Part shown: one piece after another, positions 51,893 through 62,100 of the stretch | Layout: every line of letters starts with the position of its first letter | Numbering within the stretch: position 1 is the first letter of the stretch | Assembly: GCF_025574485.1 (NCBI RefSeq) | Contig: NZ_JAOBPO010000006.1 | Span: 1 to 64,000 of the forward strand | Direction of reading: 5' to 3' | From: Kordiimonas aquimaris | Lineage (GTDB): Bacteria; Pseudomonadota; Alphaproteobacteria; Sphingomonadales; Kordiimonadaceae | DNA length: 64,000 nucleotides | The notes under the pieces: generated by a model | What the model was told of the DNA's origin: nothing | Databases searched by the model: none | Seen by the model: only the letters and a program-made list of their open reading frames with translations | Translations under genes and position numbers: made by a program

Positions 51893-52561
51893 TCATTCAC
51901 AATTATGCATGGCTGCAATTTTAGCCATTTCTGCAGAGTAACGCTCGTCAACTGGGATAAAGTTGCCGCTTGCTTCGTCGTATGCGGTAACGCCGCCGGA
52001 TTTAATATCATAAACCCAGCCATGCAGTTGCACATCACCAATAGCTAACCGCATCGCGACAGTTGGGTGAGTTTTCAGGTGCTGTAGTTGCAGCATTACA
52101 TTTTGCTCCAACAGCATTTTCATCTGCTCTTCTTCTGATAGGTCTGCGCCCATTCGCTTGACGATATCTACAGCTGCTTTTGAATAGCCCAACCATTCTT
52201 TAATATGAGGTAATGCGTTGAGGTCTTCGGGGTTGCCAATTGCGCCCTTCATTGCGCCGCACTCTGTATGGCCGCAAACGACGATATGCGGCACATTCAA
52301 TGCAGCGGTCGCAAATTCAATAGATGCAGTCATCGCACCAGTGTTGTTGGTGTGCGGTGGTACAATGTTTCCCGCATTACGGCAGATGAACAGCTGCCCA
52401 GGTTCTGTTTGTGTAATCATCGCTGTTTCAATGCGCGAGTCAGAACACGTTATGAATAGTGCTTCTGGCGACTGGCCTGTGCTTAGTTTCTCAAAAAACT
52501 CTTTCTTTTCGGGAAAAACTTCTTTTTGAAATTTAACTACCCCTGCTGCAAAGTGTGGCAT
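51893..52561 (-). CDS. Beta-class carbonic anhydrase
   Basis: 222-residue beta-carbonic anhydrase. The zinc ligands and catalytic dyad are visible: C39, D41 and R43 in ITCSDSRIE, then H98 and C101 in VVCGHTECGAMKG. ICRNAGNIVPP is also conserved. It interconverts CO2 and bicarbonate in the cytoplasm; there is no signal peptide. AGGAGA precedes the ATG at 52561. Length and motif spacing fit the CynT/Can group. It converges with the photolyase gene across 14 bases and diverges from the aldose dehydrogenase gene. Confidence 0.95.
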   Translation of the reverse strand: MPHFAAGVVKFQKEVFPEKKEFFEKLSTGQSPEALFITCSDSRIETAMITQTEPGQLFICRNAGNIVPPHTNNTGAMTASIEFATAALNVPHIVVCGHTECGAMKGAIGNPEDLNALPHIKEWLGYSKAAVDIVKRMGADLSEEEQMKMLLEQNVMLQLQHLKTHPTVAMRLAIGDVQLHGWVYDIKSGGVTAYDEASGNFIPVDERYSAEMAKIAAMHNCE

Positions 52562-52822
52562 GATATGATTCTCCTGCTCAATATCAGATTAATTCTTGTA
52601 TAGGCTTAAGTTTTATCTTTATCGAAAGATACAAAACCAGCACATTACTATTCAGAGTTATAACACCTTAATTTCTCAATGTATGTTACGCTTTATAAAC
52701 ATAGCGTGATAGTTATAAGCTATTTAAAGCAGTCACCTGTCATTGGTGTGGAGTATTTCAATAGTAATAATATATGTGATACTATATCATTACATAAAAT
52801 AAAACAGCTCAATGAGGAAGCA

Positions 52823-53971
52823 ATGAAACATATTACCGTGACCTTGACGCAGATGTTGACTTTAATGGCGTGCCTGGCCGGATTAAACCGCGGTTTATCT
52901 GCCCAGGAGTCTGAAGCAGTAAAAAGCGAAGCCGAAACATTTACCATCGAGACAATTACAGAAAACCTTGATGTTCCTTGGGCAATGACTTTTCTTTCAG
53001 AAAATACTGCATTGGTAACTGAGCGTGAAGCAGGTAGTCTTTACAAACTTGATGTGACTTCAGGTCAACGTGACGTCATTCAGGGCCTACCTGATATTTT
53101 AAGGGACCGACCGATCAGCTCCGGTATTTTTGATGTGAGAGCTCATCCAAACTTCAGTGAAAATGGCTGGATATACATGGCTTATGGAGTTGGAACTGTT
53201 GAAGGAAACGGACTAGCAGTTGATCGTTTTAAGTTAGCCAATAATACTATTCAAAGTCGTGAGCGATTGTTTGAAGCAACGCCAATGATAGCTGGAAAGT
53301 GGCACTTTGGTGGACGTTTAGTGCTTGCCGATGGTTATTTGTACATCTCTACAGGCGATGGATATGATCACTCTGCATTGGCTCAGGATCTATCGGCGCA
53401 TGCCGGTAAAATACTGCGGTTGCATGAAGATGGGCGTGTTCCTGATGATAATCCTTTTATAAATCAGCAAGAAGCTTTGCCTGAAATATGGGCATACGGT
53501 GTGCGCAACCCTCAAGGTATGGCATTGGAGCCGGAAACTGGTGTTGTATGGTGGAATGAACACGGCCCCCAAGGCGGCGACGAAATCAACCGAGCAAGTA
53601 AAGGCACAAATTATGGTTGGCCGATAATCACTTACGGCGAAGAATATGGTGGTGGCCCGATAGGTGACGGCATCACGCACAAGGACGGTATGGAGCAGCC
53701 AACATATTACTGGGTTCCCTCAATCGCGCCAAGCGGTATGACATTTTATAATGGATCCGTATTCCCAAAATGGCAGGGCAACGCATTTGTCGGTGCTTTG
53801 GCATTAACACATATTAATCGTTTGGTGATCGAAGATGGCCGTGTTTTGCATGAAGAGCGGCTTTTAGCGGATAAAGGTTGGCGCGTACGTTTTGTAGAGC
53901 AGGGACCAGACGGTTATATCTATTTTGGTGTTGATGATGGCATGATTATGCGCTTGGTGCCGTCACAGTAA
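52823..53971 (+). CDS. Periplasmic PQQ-dependent aldose sugar dehydrogenase-like protein
   Basis: 382 residues. The signal peptide (VTLTQMLTLMACLAGLNRG) ends near LSAQ. A six-bladed propeller of the GSDH/YliI (Asd) family follows: LDVPWAMTFLSENTALVTER, VRAHPNFSENGWIYMAYG, HFGGRLVLADGYLYISTGDG, YGVRNPQGMALEPETG, NEHGPQGGDEIN, NYGWPIITYGEEY and VPSIAPSGMTFYNG. These include the PQQ- and calcium-site His and Asp/Asn positions of the family. It should oxidise free aldoses in the periplasm. The ATG at 52823 has GAGGAAG upstream and starts the signal peptide; a longer in-frame start is rejected. No PQQ synthesis genes are in the window. Confidence 0.9.
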   Translation: MKHITVTLTQMLTLMACLAGLNRGLSAQESEAVKSEAETFTIETITENLDVPWAMTFLSENTALVTEREAGSLYKLDVTSGQRDVIQGLPDILRDRPISSGIFDVRAHPNFSENGWIYMAYGVGTVEGNGLAVDRFKLANNTIQSRERLFEATPMIAGKWHFGGRLVLADGYLYISTGDGYDHSALAQDLSAHAGKILRLHEDGRVPDDNPFINQQEALPEIWAYGVRNPQGMALEPETGVVWWNEHGPQGGDEINRASKGTNYGWPIITYGEEYGGGPIGDGITHKDGMEQPTYYWVPSIAPSGMTFYNGSVFPKWQGNAFVGALALTHINRLVIEDGRVLHEERLLADKGWRVRFVEQGPDGYIYFGVDDGMIMRLVPSQ

Positions 53972-54063
53972 CGGTTTGTAATCTATACTATTTTCTAGTC
54001 CTGATTCACTGGCGTTGCAGTGAAAGTCCTTAAGTCATATGGTCGCTGTGAAACCAGCATTTG

Positions 54064-54100
54064 GCTAACGATTGATGCAAAATCGCAATTAGTCGTTAGC
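54064..54100 (+). promoter_or_regulatory. Inverted repeat in the kynA leader
   Basis: GCTAACGA (54064-54071) and TCGTTAGC (54093-54100) are perfect 8-base arms 21 bases apart, ending 28 bases before the kynA ATG. Partial pairing continues inward. It could be an operator or a leader hairpin that controls access to the ribosome-binding site. Confidence 0.4.
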
Positions 54101-54128
54101 GGAACCATAATTGTTAAGGAGCAATAAG

Positions 54129-54965
54129 ATGACCAAAGCATATGACCCGAAGGATGATGGAGCAGAAATGTCATTTGATGGGCGTATGTCTTATGGTGAC
54201 TATTTGCAGCTGCACAAAGTGCTGGACGCACAAAGCCCACTTTCTGAAGCGCACGACGAATATCTCTTCATAATACAACACCAAACATCTGAATTGTGGA
54301 TGCGATTAGCATTGCACGAAATGAGTGCTGCCAAAGAAGCAATCCAAAAAGATGATTTGCCGACTTGTTTTAAGATGTTGACGCGCGTTGCACGTATATT
54401 TGAACAATTGAACTCTGCCTGGGATGTGCTGCGCACAATGACACCTAGCGAGTATACCCAGTTCCGGAACGCGCTTGGTCAGTCTTCCGGCTTTCAATCA
54501 TATCAATATAGAGCAATCGAGTATCTTGCGGGTAACAAGAACGAGGCAATGTTACAGCCTCATGTACATGTTGAAGGCGTGCATAGTTATTTGAGTAAAA
54601 TATTATCAAAAACAAGTATTTATGATGAAGTCTTAAAGTTATTATCTCGGCGTGGGTTTGATGTTTCCGTATCAAGTCTAGACAGGGATTGGACACAAGC
54701 TTATGTGGCGGACGACAGTGTAATAAATACCTGGAAGACAATATACGAAAGCCCGAATGAGTACTGGGATCTATACGAACTGGCTGAAAAACTAATTGAT
54801 TTTGAGGATTATTTCCGGCGTTGGCGTTTCAATCATGTCACTACCGTTGAACGTATTATGGGCTTTAAGCGCGGTACTGGTGGCACTTCGGGTGTTGGTT
54901 ATTTACAGAAAATGCTTGCCGTTGTTTTATTCCCGGAACTTTGGGATGTTAGGACATTATTGTAA
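54129..54965 (+). CDS. kynA: Tryptophan 2,3-dioxygenase
   Basis: 278-residue haem enzyme that opens the indole ring of L-tryptophan to N-formylkynurenine, the first step of the kynurenine route. Family motifs are clear: [34 protein letters not shown] with the distal His51, [13 protein letters not shown], the haem-ligand region [16 protein letters not shown] and the substrate loop [19 protein letters not shown] before ATG 54129 fixes the start. It stands alone here: no kynurenine formamidase or kynureninase is adjacent. An inverted repeat in the leader may regulate it. Confidence 0.95.
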   Translation: MTKAYDPKDDGAEMSFDGRMSYGDYLQLHKVLDAQSPLSEAHDEYLFIIQHQTSELWMRLALHEMSAAKEAIQKDDLPTCFKMLTRVARIFEQLNSAWDVLRTMTPSEYTQFRNALGQSSGFQSYQYRAIEYLAGNKNEAMLQPHVHVEGVHSYLSKILSKTSIYDEVLKLLSRRGFDVSVSSLDRDWTQAYVADDSVINTWKTIYESPNEYWDLYELAEKLIDFEDYFRRWRFNHVTTVERIMGFKRGTGGTSGVGYLQKMLAVVLFPELWDVRTLL

Positions 54966-55068
54966 AATAAATTACCGAAATTCACACCCTGTTTAACTTT
55001 TACGAGTATTATTTGAGGTGACATAGAAATATACGGCTATTCATATAGAGATGCTTTTGGGGGCTTTT

Positions 55069-56322
55069 ATGAGTATTATTAAACACATACCGTGCGGGCT
55101 GAGTGTGATTGTCTTAACGACATTTTCTTCTATGCAAGCCAGTGCACAAGGGGGCAGCAAAGTTGACTTTCAGCTTGATGCTATTGTCGATGTGCGCGGA
55201 ATATTAACCGATGACGAAGTCGGTATTTTTGATAATGGGTTCGGTAAAGTAAGGTTTGGCGGCGACCCTGATGGGAGTGGTAGCCGGCAACGTATTCGTT
55301 TTGGCGAAGTCGCTCTTGTTGGCAGGCTTGGGTTTGGCGACGGTTTCACGGCGGTTGCGCACATTCAGCATAACCCTGATGAGCGGGCGCCGCTTGACAT
55401 TGTGGAAGCTTATTTACGTTACAAGCCTGTTCAGTTGCGCGCCGTTCAATATGGTGTGCGTGTTGGCGCATTTTTCCCGCCGGTCAGTTTCGAAAATGAG
55501 GCTCTCGCATGGGGAAATAAATACACCATAACCAATTCTGCTGCGAACACATGGATTGCTGAAGAAGTTAGGCCCATTGGTGCTGAATTTACCGCTGATT
55601 ATCGCGGTGAGGTGCTGCGTGCTGGTATTCAGGCAACAATATTCTGGGGTAATGACCGTGTTGGAGATGCACTTGGTTTTCGTGGATTTACCCTTAACGA
55701 TAGCAAGATCGGTTTGTTTGGAGATTTGCCTGTCGCTTCAGTAGAGGGGCTCCGATTAAATACTGAAAATCAGCCTTTTGTTGAAACTGATGGAAGACCC
55801 GGGTTTGCTTTGGGCGCTAATGTACGCCAACCGGGCCTCGGTGAGCTGCGTATATATGCATATGATAACAGGGCCGATTCTACTCAGGTAGGCTCTGAAG
55901 GCAGACTTTGGAGAGCGCGTTTTGTTAACATCAGCGCAAAGCCAGAGCTGGAAAACAACTGGACCTTGATAGGACAGTTTCAATTTGGTACGACCAGAGT
56001 GCAGCCTACAGATGATGATACTCGATTTTTTGGTACAAATTTTTCAACGGGATCTGTATTGCTTGCGAAACAACTGGGAAGTGTCCAGCTAGCAACGCGT
56101 ATTGAGTATTTTGATCAAAATGACCCTTCTACAATAGGGTCATTCCCGCTTGGTGAAAATGGATGGGCTTCAACAAATAGTGTCCGTTTCAGAGCTGGGA
56201 AAAACCATGTTATTACCGCAGAATATTTGCACGTCAGTTCTGACCGTGCAGGCGGGCCGCAAAATACACCAATCAGTCTAAATGAAAACCTATTTCAGCT
56301 TAGTTATCAATTCCGGTTTTAA
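55069..56322 (+). CDS. Outer-membrane beta-barrel (porin-like) protein of unknown specificity
   Basis: 417 residues. The signal peptide (MSIIKHIPCGLSVIVLTTFS) ends near SAQ. The mature part consists of alternating strands and turns (FGEVALVGRLGFGDGFTAVA, GVRVGAFFPPVSFENEALAW, LRAGIQATIFWGND) and ends LSYQFRF, the typical barrel C-terminus. The FFPPVSFEN..AW..KYTIT segment resembles porins that carry a conserved exterior loop, but I cannot name a family. The ATG at 55069 follows GGGGGC; an ATG at 55051 would add six residues. It precedes a TonB receptor and PepSY protein on the same strand by 86 bases and may share their transport task. Confidence 0.75.
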   Translation: MSIIKHIPCGLSVIVLTTFSSMQASAQGGSKVDFQLDAIVDVRGILTDDEVGIFDNGFGKVRFGGDPDGSGSRQRIRFGEVALVGRLGFGDGFTAVAHIQHNPDERAPLDIVEAYLRYKPVQLRAVQYGVRVGAFFPPVSFENEALAWGNKYTITNSAANTWIAEEVRPIGAEFTADYRGEVLRAGIQATIFWGNDRVGDALGFRGFTLNDSKIGLFGDLPVASVEGLRLNTENQPFVETDGRPGFALGANVRQPGLGELRIYAYDNRADSTQVGSEGRLWRARFVNISAKPELENNWTLIGQFQFGTTRVQPTDDDTRFFGTNFSTGSVLLAKQLGSVQLATRIEYFDQNDPSTIGSFPLGENGWASTNSVRFRAGKNHVITAEYLHVSSDRAGGPQNTPISLNENLFQLSYQFRF

Positions 56323-56408
56323 ATTCGATTACCTCTAGTCAGAGCTGTGCTATTGCGTTACGGCATTTGATCAATGGTGATACGCGATTTATCGGGGGTT
56401 TGGATCTA

Positions 56409-58457
56409 ATGGCTTGGGCAAACTATGGCACAAGAAGTGTTGATGGTAGGCTGAAGTCTGCTTTCTTCGCAATCTTTCCCAGCGTTTGCCTTACCGGTAT
56501 ATACTCTACCAATGCTTGGGCGTCAGACATCCCAATTGATTATAACGACATTGAAACCATTGAGGTTGCGGGCCTTGCTGTTGTTGGTAAAGATAACACA
56601 ACAGGTACTGTTGATCTGATCACTGTTCAACCGACTACTTTAACACATGCCTTTGTTTTGCCTGATGTCATTGCAACAACGCCGTCGTCGAATATAAGAA
56701 CTAATTCACGAGGTGAAACGCTGGTATCAATCCGCGGAAGTGGTGATCGACAGTTAGCTGGTTTTTTTGACGGGGCGTCAGTAAATGTTCCTTGGGACAA
56801 TCGTATTGACCTGAATTTGCTACCTTTGAGCGGCGTATCTCTGATTAGCGTCTCATCTGGCCCGTCAGCTGTAAGTTATGGTGGTGGTACGGCAGGCGGC
56901 GTTATCGAGATTCAACCAATGACAGATCAAGCACCCGCTGTCGCTATTGAGGTTGGCTCGGGGCAACAGCGCCGTGTTGATGCCAGCTTTGGTTTGGAAA
57001 ATAACGCAATAGACCTTGTATTAGCTGGCGGCCATTGGCAACGTGATGGCATAGTTGCTGAACGAGGCACGCGGTCTGTATTTGCAGCATCAGGTGACGG
57101 GCTAATCACCAACACAGATCGAAAGCAAAGCAATTTCCTGGCGCGGCTTTCACATGACTATGATGGCAGTAGCGGATTAGCCGCATCAATATTGTACAAT
57201 ACGGCAGATTACGGCGTGGCACCTGAGCAGGGCCCGAATTTCTCAAGCGATGATGCCAGGTTTTGGCGACTTCCTGATAACACATACTTGCTGGCAACAC
57301 TTAATGGCCATTTTGGTATAACGGAAAACATTTCTAGCGATATTGCCATTTGGAAACAGACATTTAATCAGGATATCCAATCCTTTTCCGATGATACATA
57401 CAGCGTGATAGAAGACACTCAGGAAGATCGTAATGATACATATGGCGTCAGAACTGTTTTAGCATACGCAGATGGTGCTCAACGTTTAACCATAAATGGC
57501 TCCGCATTGTGGTCGCGCCATGACCAGAAAGAACTCAAGCTATTAACAAATTTTACCTCTGAAGCTACGTTCACACAACAAACCTATGGACTTGGTTTTG
57601 ATTACAGTCGCGAAATTAACAGCAATTTAAGTACAGTTCTTGGAGTGGGTTACGATGTATTTGATCCTAGGCGAACTGCTGGCCGTGAAGGTACTGGACG
57701 CTTCTCTGGTTTAAATGTTGTTGCAGAGATTAATTACAGGGCAAGCAATACGTGGTTATGGCGGGCAAGTGCAGGGCGACGTGTGCGACTACCTACAATG
57801 CGAGAGTTGTTCGGTGATGCCATAGGGCGCTTTATGCTTAATGCAGAGCTTAAACCAGAAGAAACGTTGCAATTTGAGGCGGCGGCTTCGTATCAGACTG
57901 AAGCAATGTCTGTTCAGATTGTATCTTTTCTGTCAGTTGCAGATAACACTCTGGATCAACGACGCGTTATTGTGGGCGAAAGTACGTTGCGGCAACGTTT
58001 TAATCGTAACGGGTCTCGTACTTTCGGCGTAGAAGCGAGCGGGGAGATGCAGCTCACTGATAGGTTATCAGTTGACGGTAATGCCACATGGAACAAGCAT
58101 AGTGTTCAGCGGGAAATAGTTGATAATTCCACTCGTCGACTGTACCTTTCAGATCGTCCCAATTGGCTTGCGCGCGCAAACGTTGCATATCAATTAGGAC
58201 AGCATACGACTTTTGGGCTGAATGTTGTATATAGGGGTGAGGCACGATCACAGGATGGGGAAGGTAATTTTCAACAAATAAATGCAGCAACGCAAGTTGG
58301 ACTAGCATTAACGCACCAGCTTTTTGGTGTAACTGACAGCTTTGGTGTTGCACTATATGTGCGAGCCGATAACGTAACGGACACATTTGTTGAACCCCAG
58401 CTTGGTTTGCCTGATCAAGGGCGTACATTACGATTTGGATTGACCGCTAGTCTTTAA
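56409..58457 (+). CDS. TonB-dependent receptor (FepA/BtuB-sized)
   Basis: 682 residues. An unusually long leader (hydrophobic AFFAIFPSVCLTGIYS, cleaved near AWAS) is followed by a TonB-box-like IETIEVAGLAV and a plug: GETLVSIRGSGDRQLAGFFD, VSLISVSSGPSAVSYGGGTA, GGVIEIQP. The barrel includes KPEETLQFEAAASYQTEAMS and GRRVRLPTMRELFGDAIG, the usual late-barrel signature. It ends in LTASL rather than an aromatic residue, unlike the other two receptors here. GGGGGTTTGGA before ATG 56409 supports that start. The neighbouring PepSY membrane protein (30 bases downstream) is a frequent partner of metal-chelate receptors, so iron or another metal complex is a plausible ligand. Confidence 0.88.
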   Translation: MAWANYGTRSVDGRLKSAFFAIFPSVCLTGIYSTNAWASDIPIDYNDIETIEVAGLAVVGKDNTTGTVDLITVQPTTLTHAFVLPDVIATTPSSNIRTNSRGETLVSIRGSGDRQLAGFFDGASVNVPWDNRIDLNLLPLSGVSLISVSSGPSAVSYGGGTAGGVIEIQPMTDQAPAVAIEVGSGQQRRVDASFGLENNAIDLVLAGGHWQRDGIVAERGTRSVFAASGDGLITNTDRKQSNFLARLSHDYDGSSGLAASILYNTADYGVAPEQGPNFSSDDARFWRLPDNTYLLATLNGHFGITENISSDIAIWKQTFNQDIQSFSDDTYSVIEDTQEDRNDTYGVRTVLAYADGAQRLTINGSALWSRHDQKELKLLTNFTSEATFTQQTYGLGFDYSREINSNLSTVLGVGYDVFDPRRTAGREGTGRFSGLNVVAEINYRASNTWLWRASAGRRVRLPTMRELFGDAIGRFMLNAELKPEETLQFEAAASYQTEAMSVQIVSFLSVADNTLDQRRVIVGESTLRQRFNRNGSRTFGVEASGEMQLTDRLSVDGNATWNKHSVQREIVDNSTRRLYLSDRPNWLARANVAYQLGQHTTFGLNVVYRGEARSQDGEGNFQQINAATQVGLALTHQLFGVTDSFGVALYVRADNVTDTFVEPQLGLPDQGRTLRFGLTASL

Positions 58458-58487
58458 CTCGCGGTTTGACACCACGAGAGGAAGCGG

Positions 58488-59051
58488 TTGAAAGCGCAAG
58501 TTCTATTTCGGAAAATTCATCACTGGGGGTCGATAGCTGTCGCGTTGCCTTTGGTGCTGATGATTGGTGCGGGTTTATTTCTTATGCTTAAGAAGGAAAT
58601 AAACTGGATTCAACCAGAAACTCAACGCGGCAGTATTGTTGGCGTTCCTTCTCTCTCTGTTCAAGAGCTTTTCACAATTGCTAAATCAGTTGAAGTGGCT
58701 GAGTTAAGTTCCTGGGAAGAACTTGAGCGCGTGGATTTCAAGCCTGGCAAAGGTGTTGTTAAATTTGTTGGCGCAAATGATTGGGAAGTGCAGGTTGATA
58801 CGCACTCCGGTGAGATTCTTCAGGTATCTTATCGACGATCAGATTTTATTGAATCATTACATGACGGTAGTTTTTTTGGTGACGGGGTGAAGCTTTACCT
58901 CTTTCTACCAGCCGGTATTGTGTTGTTTGTCCTGTGGTTGACAGGGCTTTATTTGTTTTTCTTACCGCACATCAAGAAAGGCCAAAAAAATCGAGCAAAA
59001 AAAGCTCAAAAAATTGGCAGTGTAGAGAGGAATACTCAACCAGCTGAATAA
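58488..59051 (+). CDS. PepSY-domain inner-membrane protein
   Basis: 187 residues. Membrane span 1 is at ~13-34 (HHWGSIAVALPLVLMIGAGL). A periplasmic PepSY-like domain covers ~45-120 (LSVQELFTIAKSVEVAELS, VKFVGANDWEVQVDTHSGEI, then LHDGSFFGDGVKLYLFLPAG). Span 2 is at ~137-158, followed by a basic tail. The HHW...SLHDGS pattern is that of PepSY_TM proteins linked to siderophore and iron reduction systems. The start is TTG with GAGAGGAAG at the right distance; no ATG alternative fits. It directly follows the TonB receptor, so a role in reducing or passing on the imported metal complex is likely but unproven. Confidence 0.85.
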   Translation: MKAQVLFRKIHHWGSIAVALPLVLMIGAGLFLMLKKEINWIQPETQRGSIVGVPSLSVQELFTIAKSVEVAELSSWEELERVDFKPGKGVVKFVGANDWEVQVDTHSGEILQVSYRRSDFIESLHDGSFFGDGVKLYLFLPAGIVLFVLWLTGLYLFFLPHIKKGQKNRAKKAQKIGSVERNTQPAE

Positions 59052-59105
59052 TTGGGGCCAGTTATACGCATGTGTAAATTGGTTTGTTTAAGGGGAGCTA
59101 CCAAT

Positions 59106-62100
59106 ATGTCGATTAAAAGTAAAATTGCAGCACTTATGGCTGCAACTACACTTGTTAGTAGTGCAGCGCTTATGCCTGCCTTAGCTGAGACAAAAGAAAA
59201 AGATTTCTTTGTTGAGCCAGCATTTTTAGACGGTCTTGAATTTAGAAATATCGGCCCATTCCGAGGTGGCCGTGTAACCACAGTTGCTGGTACTACGAGT
59301 GACAAGCGCGTGTATTATATGGGTGCAACTGGCGGCGGTGTCTGGAAAACTACAAATGCAGGCAATAGTTGGAAAAACGTATCTGACAAGTATTTCAAAA
59401 TGGGTTCGGTTGGCGCACTGGCTGTTGCTCCGTCTGATCCAAATGTGGTCGTCGCTGGTATGGGCGAGTCACCGTTTCGTGGTGTAGCATCATCGCACGG
59501 TGACGGTGTTTATATCTCCCGTGACGCAGGTAAGACTTGGGAAAACGTAGGGCTGAAAGAAAGTCGCCAGGTTTCGACGGTTCATATTCACCCAACAAAC
59601 CCTGATGTCATTTGGGTTGCTGTGCAAGGTTCCCCTTGGGCACCGACGGAAGAACGCGGCGTATATAAAACAACAGACGGCGGTAAAACCTGGAACAAGA
59701 CACTGTTTGTTGATGAAAACAGCGGTGCAATTGATTTGTCAATTGACCCGAATAATCCGCGTATTCTTTATGCTGCGATGTGGGATACTGACCGCGAACC
59801 ATGGCTTATTCGCTCTGGCGGCCCAGGATCGGGAATATGGAAATCTGTTGACGGCGGCGAGACATGGACAAAAACCATGAAAGGCCTACCAGAAGAAGTT
59901 GGCAAGATCGGCGTTGTGGCATCGCCAGCCAAATCAGACCTTGTTTGGGCTATCGTTGAAGCGAAAGAGAAGGGTGGTCTTTATAAGTCGACTAATGGTG
60001 GTGAAAGCTGGACTTTTGTAAACGGTGACCGCCGCCTGCATGCGCGTTCGTGGTATTACATGCACGTGTTTGCCGACCCGCAAGATGAAAATAAGGTGTT
60101 TGTTCTGAATGCCCCATATATGCAGTCTATCGACGGCGGTAAAACTTTCACACAAATCAGCGTGCCACACGGCGATACACATGATTTGTGGATTAACCCT
60201 GAAGATACAGATGTGATGATAAACGCCAATGATGGTGGCGGTACGGTGTCACTCGATGGCGGCGAGAGCTGGTCAACGGTTTATAATCAACCGACACAAC
60301 AGTTTTATCGCATTAATGCTGACAATAATTTTGCTTACCGTGTTTATGCTGGACAGCAGGATAACAGCACGATTGCACTATTAAGCCGTGCGCCTGATGG
60401 TTCCATCGGCCCAGAGGATTATCATGCAGTTGCTGGGTGTGAAAGCGGCTTTGTTGGTCTCGACCGTGACAATCCGCGTTATGCTTACTCTGGCTGCTAT
60501 TTGGGTCAAATCGGTGAATATGATTTTGAAACAGAAACAGTACGTGACGTTAGGGCATACCCTGAAACATCGTTTGGTAAAGAACCAAGAGAACGTAAAT
60601 ACCGGTTTAACTGGAATGCGCCTATTGTCGTTTCACAACATAACCCAACCGCGATATACCATGCTGGCAATAAAGTACTGAAATCGACAGATCGCGGTGT
60701 AAGCTGGACGGAGTTCAGTCCGGATCTCACACGTAATGACCCTGAAACGCAGGGTTTTGGCGGTGGCCCCATCACCAATGAAGTTTCAGAAAATTACAAT
60801 ACGATCGCGTACCTTACTGACAGTGTGCATGATGCAGGTACATTCTGGGCGGGCTCAGATGATGGTCTTGTTCATGTAACGCGTGATAACGGTGCAACAT
60901 GGGAAAATGTTACACCGCGCGGCGTTGGTGTGGCGCTAGTGAATGCTATTGATGTGTCACCGCATGATCCAGCGACAGCATATGTAGCAATAACACGCTA
61001 TAAAATGAACGATCACACACCAATGATCTATAAAACTACTAATTATGGTAAGCGCTGGACGCAAATCGCAGACGGTATACCTGATGGTGATTTTGTGCGT
61101 GTTGTCCGTGAAGATACAGAGCGTAAAGGCATGCTGTATGCTGGTACAGAAACTGGGCTTTATGTATCGTTTGATGATGGCAAAGCATGGCAACCTATGC
61201 AACTTAACTTGCCGCATGTCCCGATAACAGACATCAAAGTGCATGGTAAAGATTTGCTCTTGTCGACCCAAGGTCGCGGCTTCTGGGTTTTGGATGATAT
61301 TGCACCGCTGCGTCAAATATCTGATGAAGTTGACGATACGCCGGCAACATTATTTGCGCCTTCAACCGCATATCATGTGACAACTGCTGGTTCGCGCAAC
61401 GGCGGACCAACAGCGCCTAATCCACCGCAAGGTGCATTGCTGTATTACGCATTGGATACTGTACCTGAGGAAGGTGTTTCAATCGAAATCCTTGATGACA
61501 ATGGTGCCGTTATTCGCACGCTTAAGTCTGACGAGAAAAAAGGCGGAAAAGGCGGCGGTAATGGCAGTGCTTACACGCTACCCATTAAAGCTGGACTTAA
61601 TCGCGGCCTTTGGGACTTGCGCACTGATGCACTGAAGAAAATTGACGGACTATGGTCTGTTGCAGGTGGTGCTGATGGCAAGGTTGATGGTTATATTGTT
61701 GCACCGGGGACATACACAGCACGTATGACTGCGGGAGACAATGTTGCGGAACAGTCTTTTGACGTGTCATGGGATCCGCGCCTGGATGTCAGTGCTTCAG
61801 ATATCAATCGTCAGGTTGATCTTGCTAAACGCACATATGCTATGCTCGATGAGTTGCAGCGTTCTGTTATTGCAATGCGCACAGCGAAGAAGCAGGCTAA
61901 AGTTCAATCTGAAGCCCATGGGGATGTTGAGAGCATTAAGTCGACAGGTGAAGCTGCAATCAAGGCCATTGAGGCATGGGAATCTGGTTTAATTAACGTT
62001 GATCGTGAATTTTTCCAGGATGTGCTGAACTGGCCTGATAAATTGCACTCTGATTTGCAATTCCTTGCAGGCGTTTTCAACGGTGGTATTCCTCCAGTTA

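Noticed and set aside
54005-54024. TTCACTG/CAGTGAA hairpin after the aldose dehydrogenase gene as a terminator
   Set aside because: Short AU-rich stem with no U-tract on the plus strand; too weak to call.
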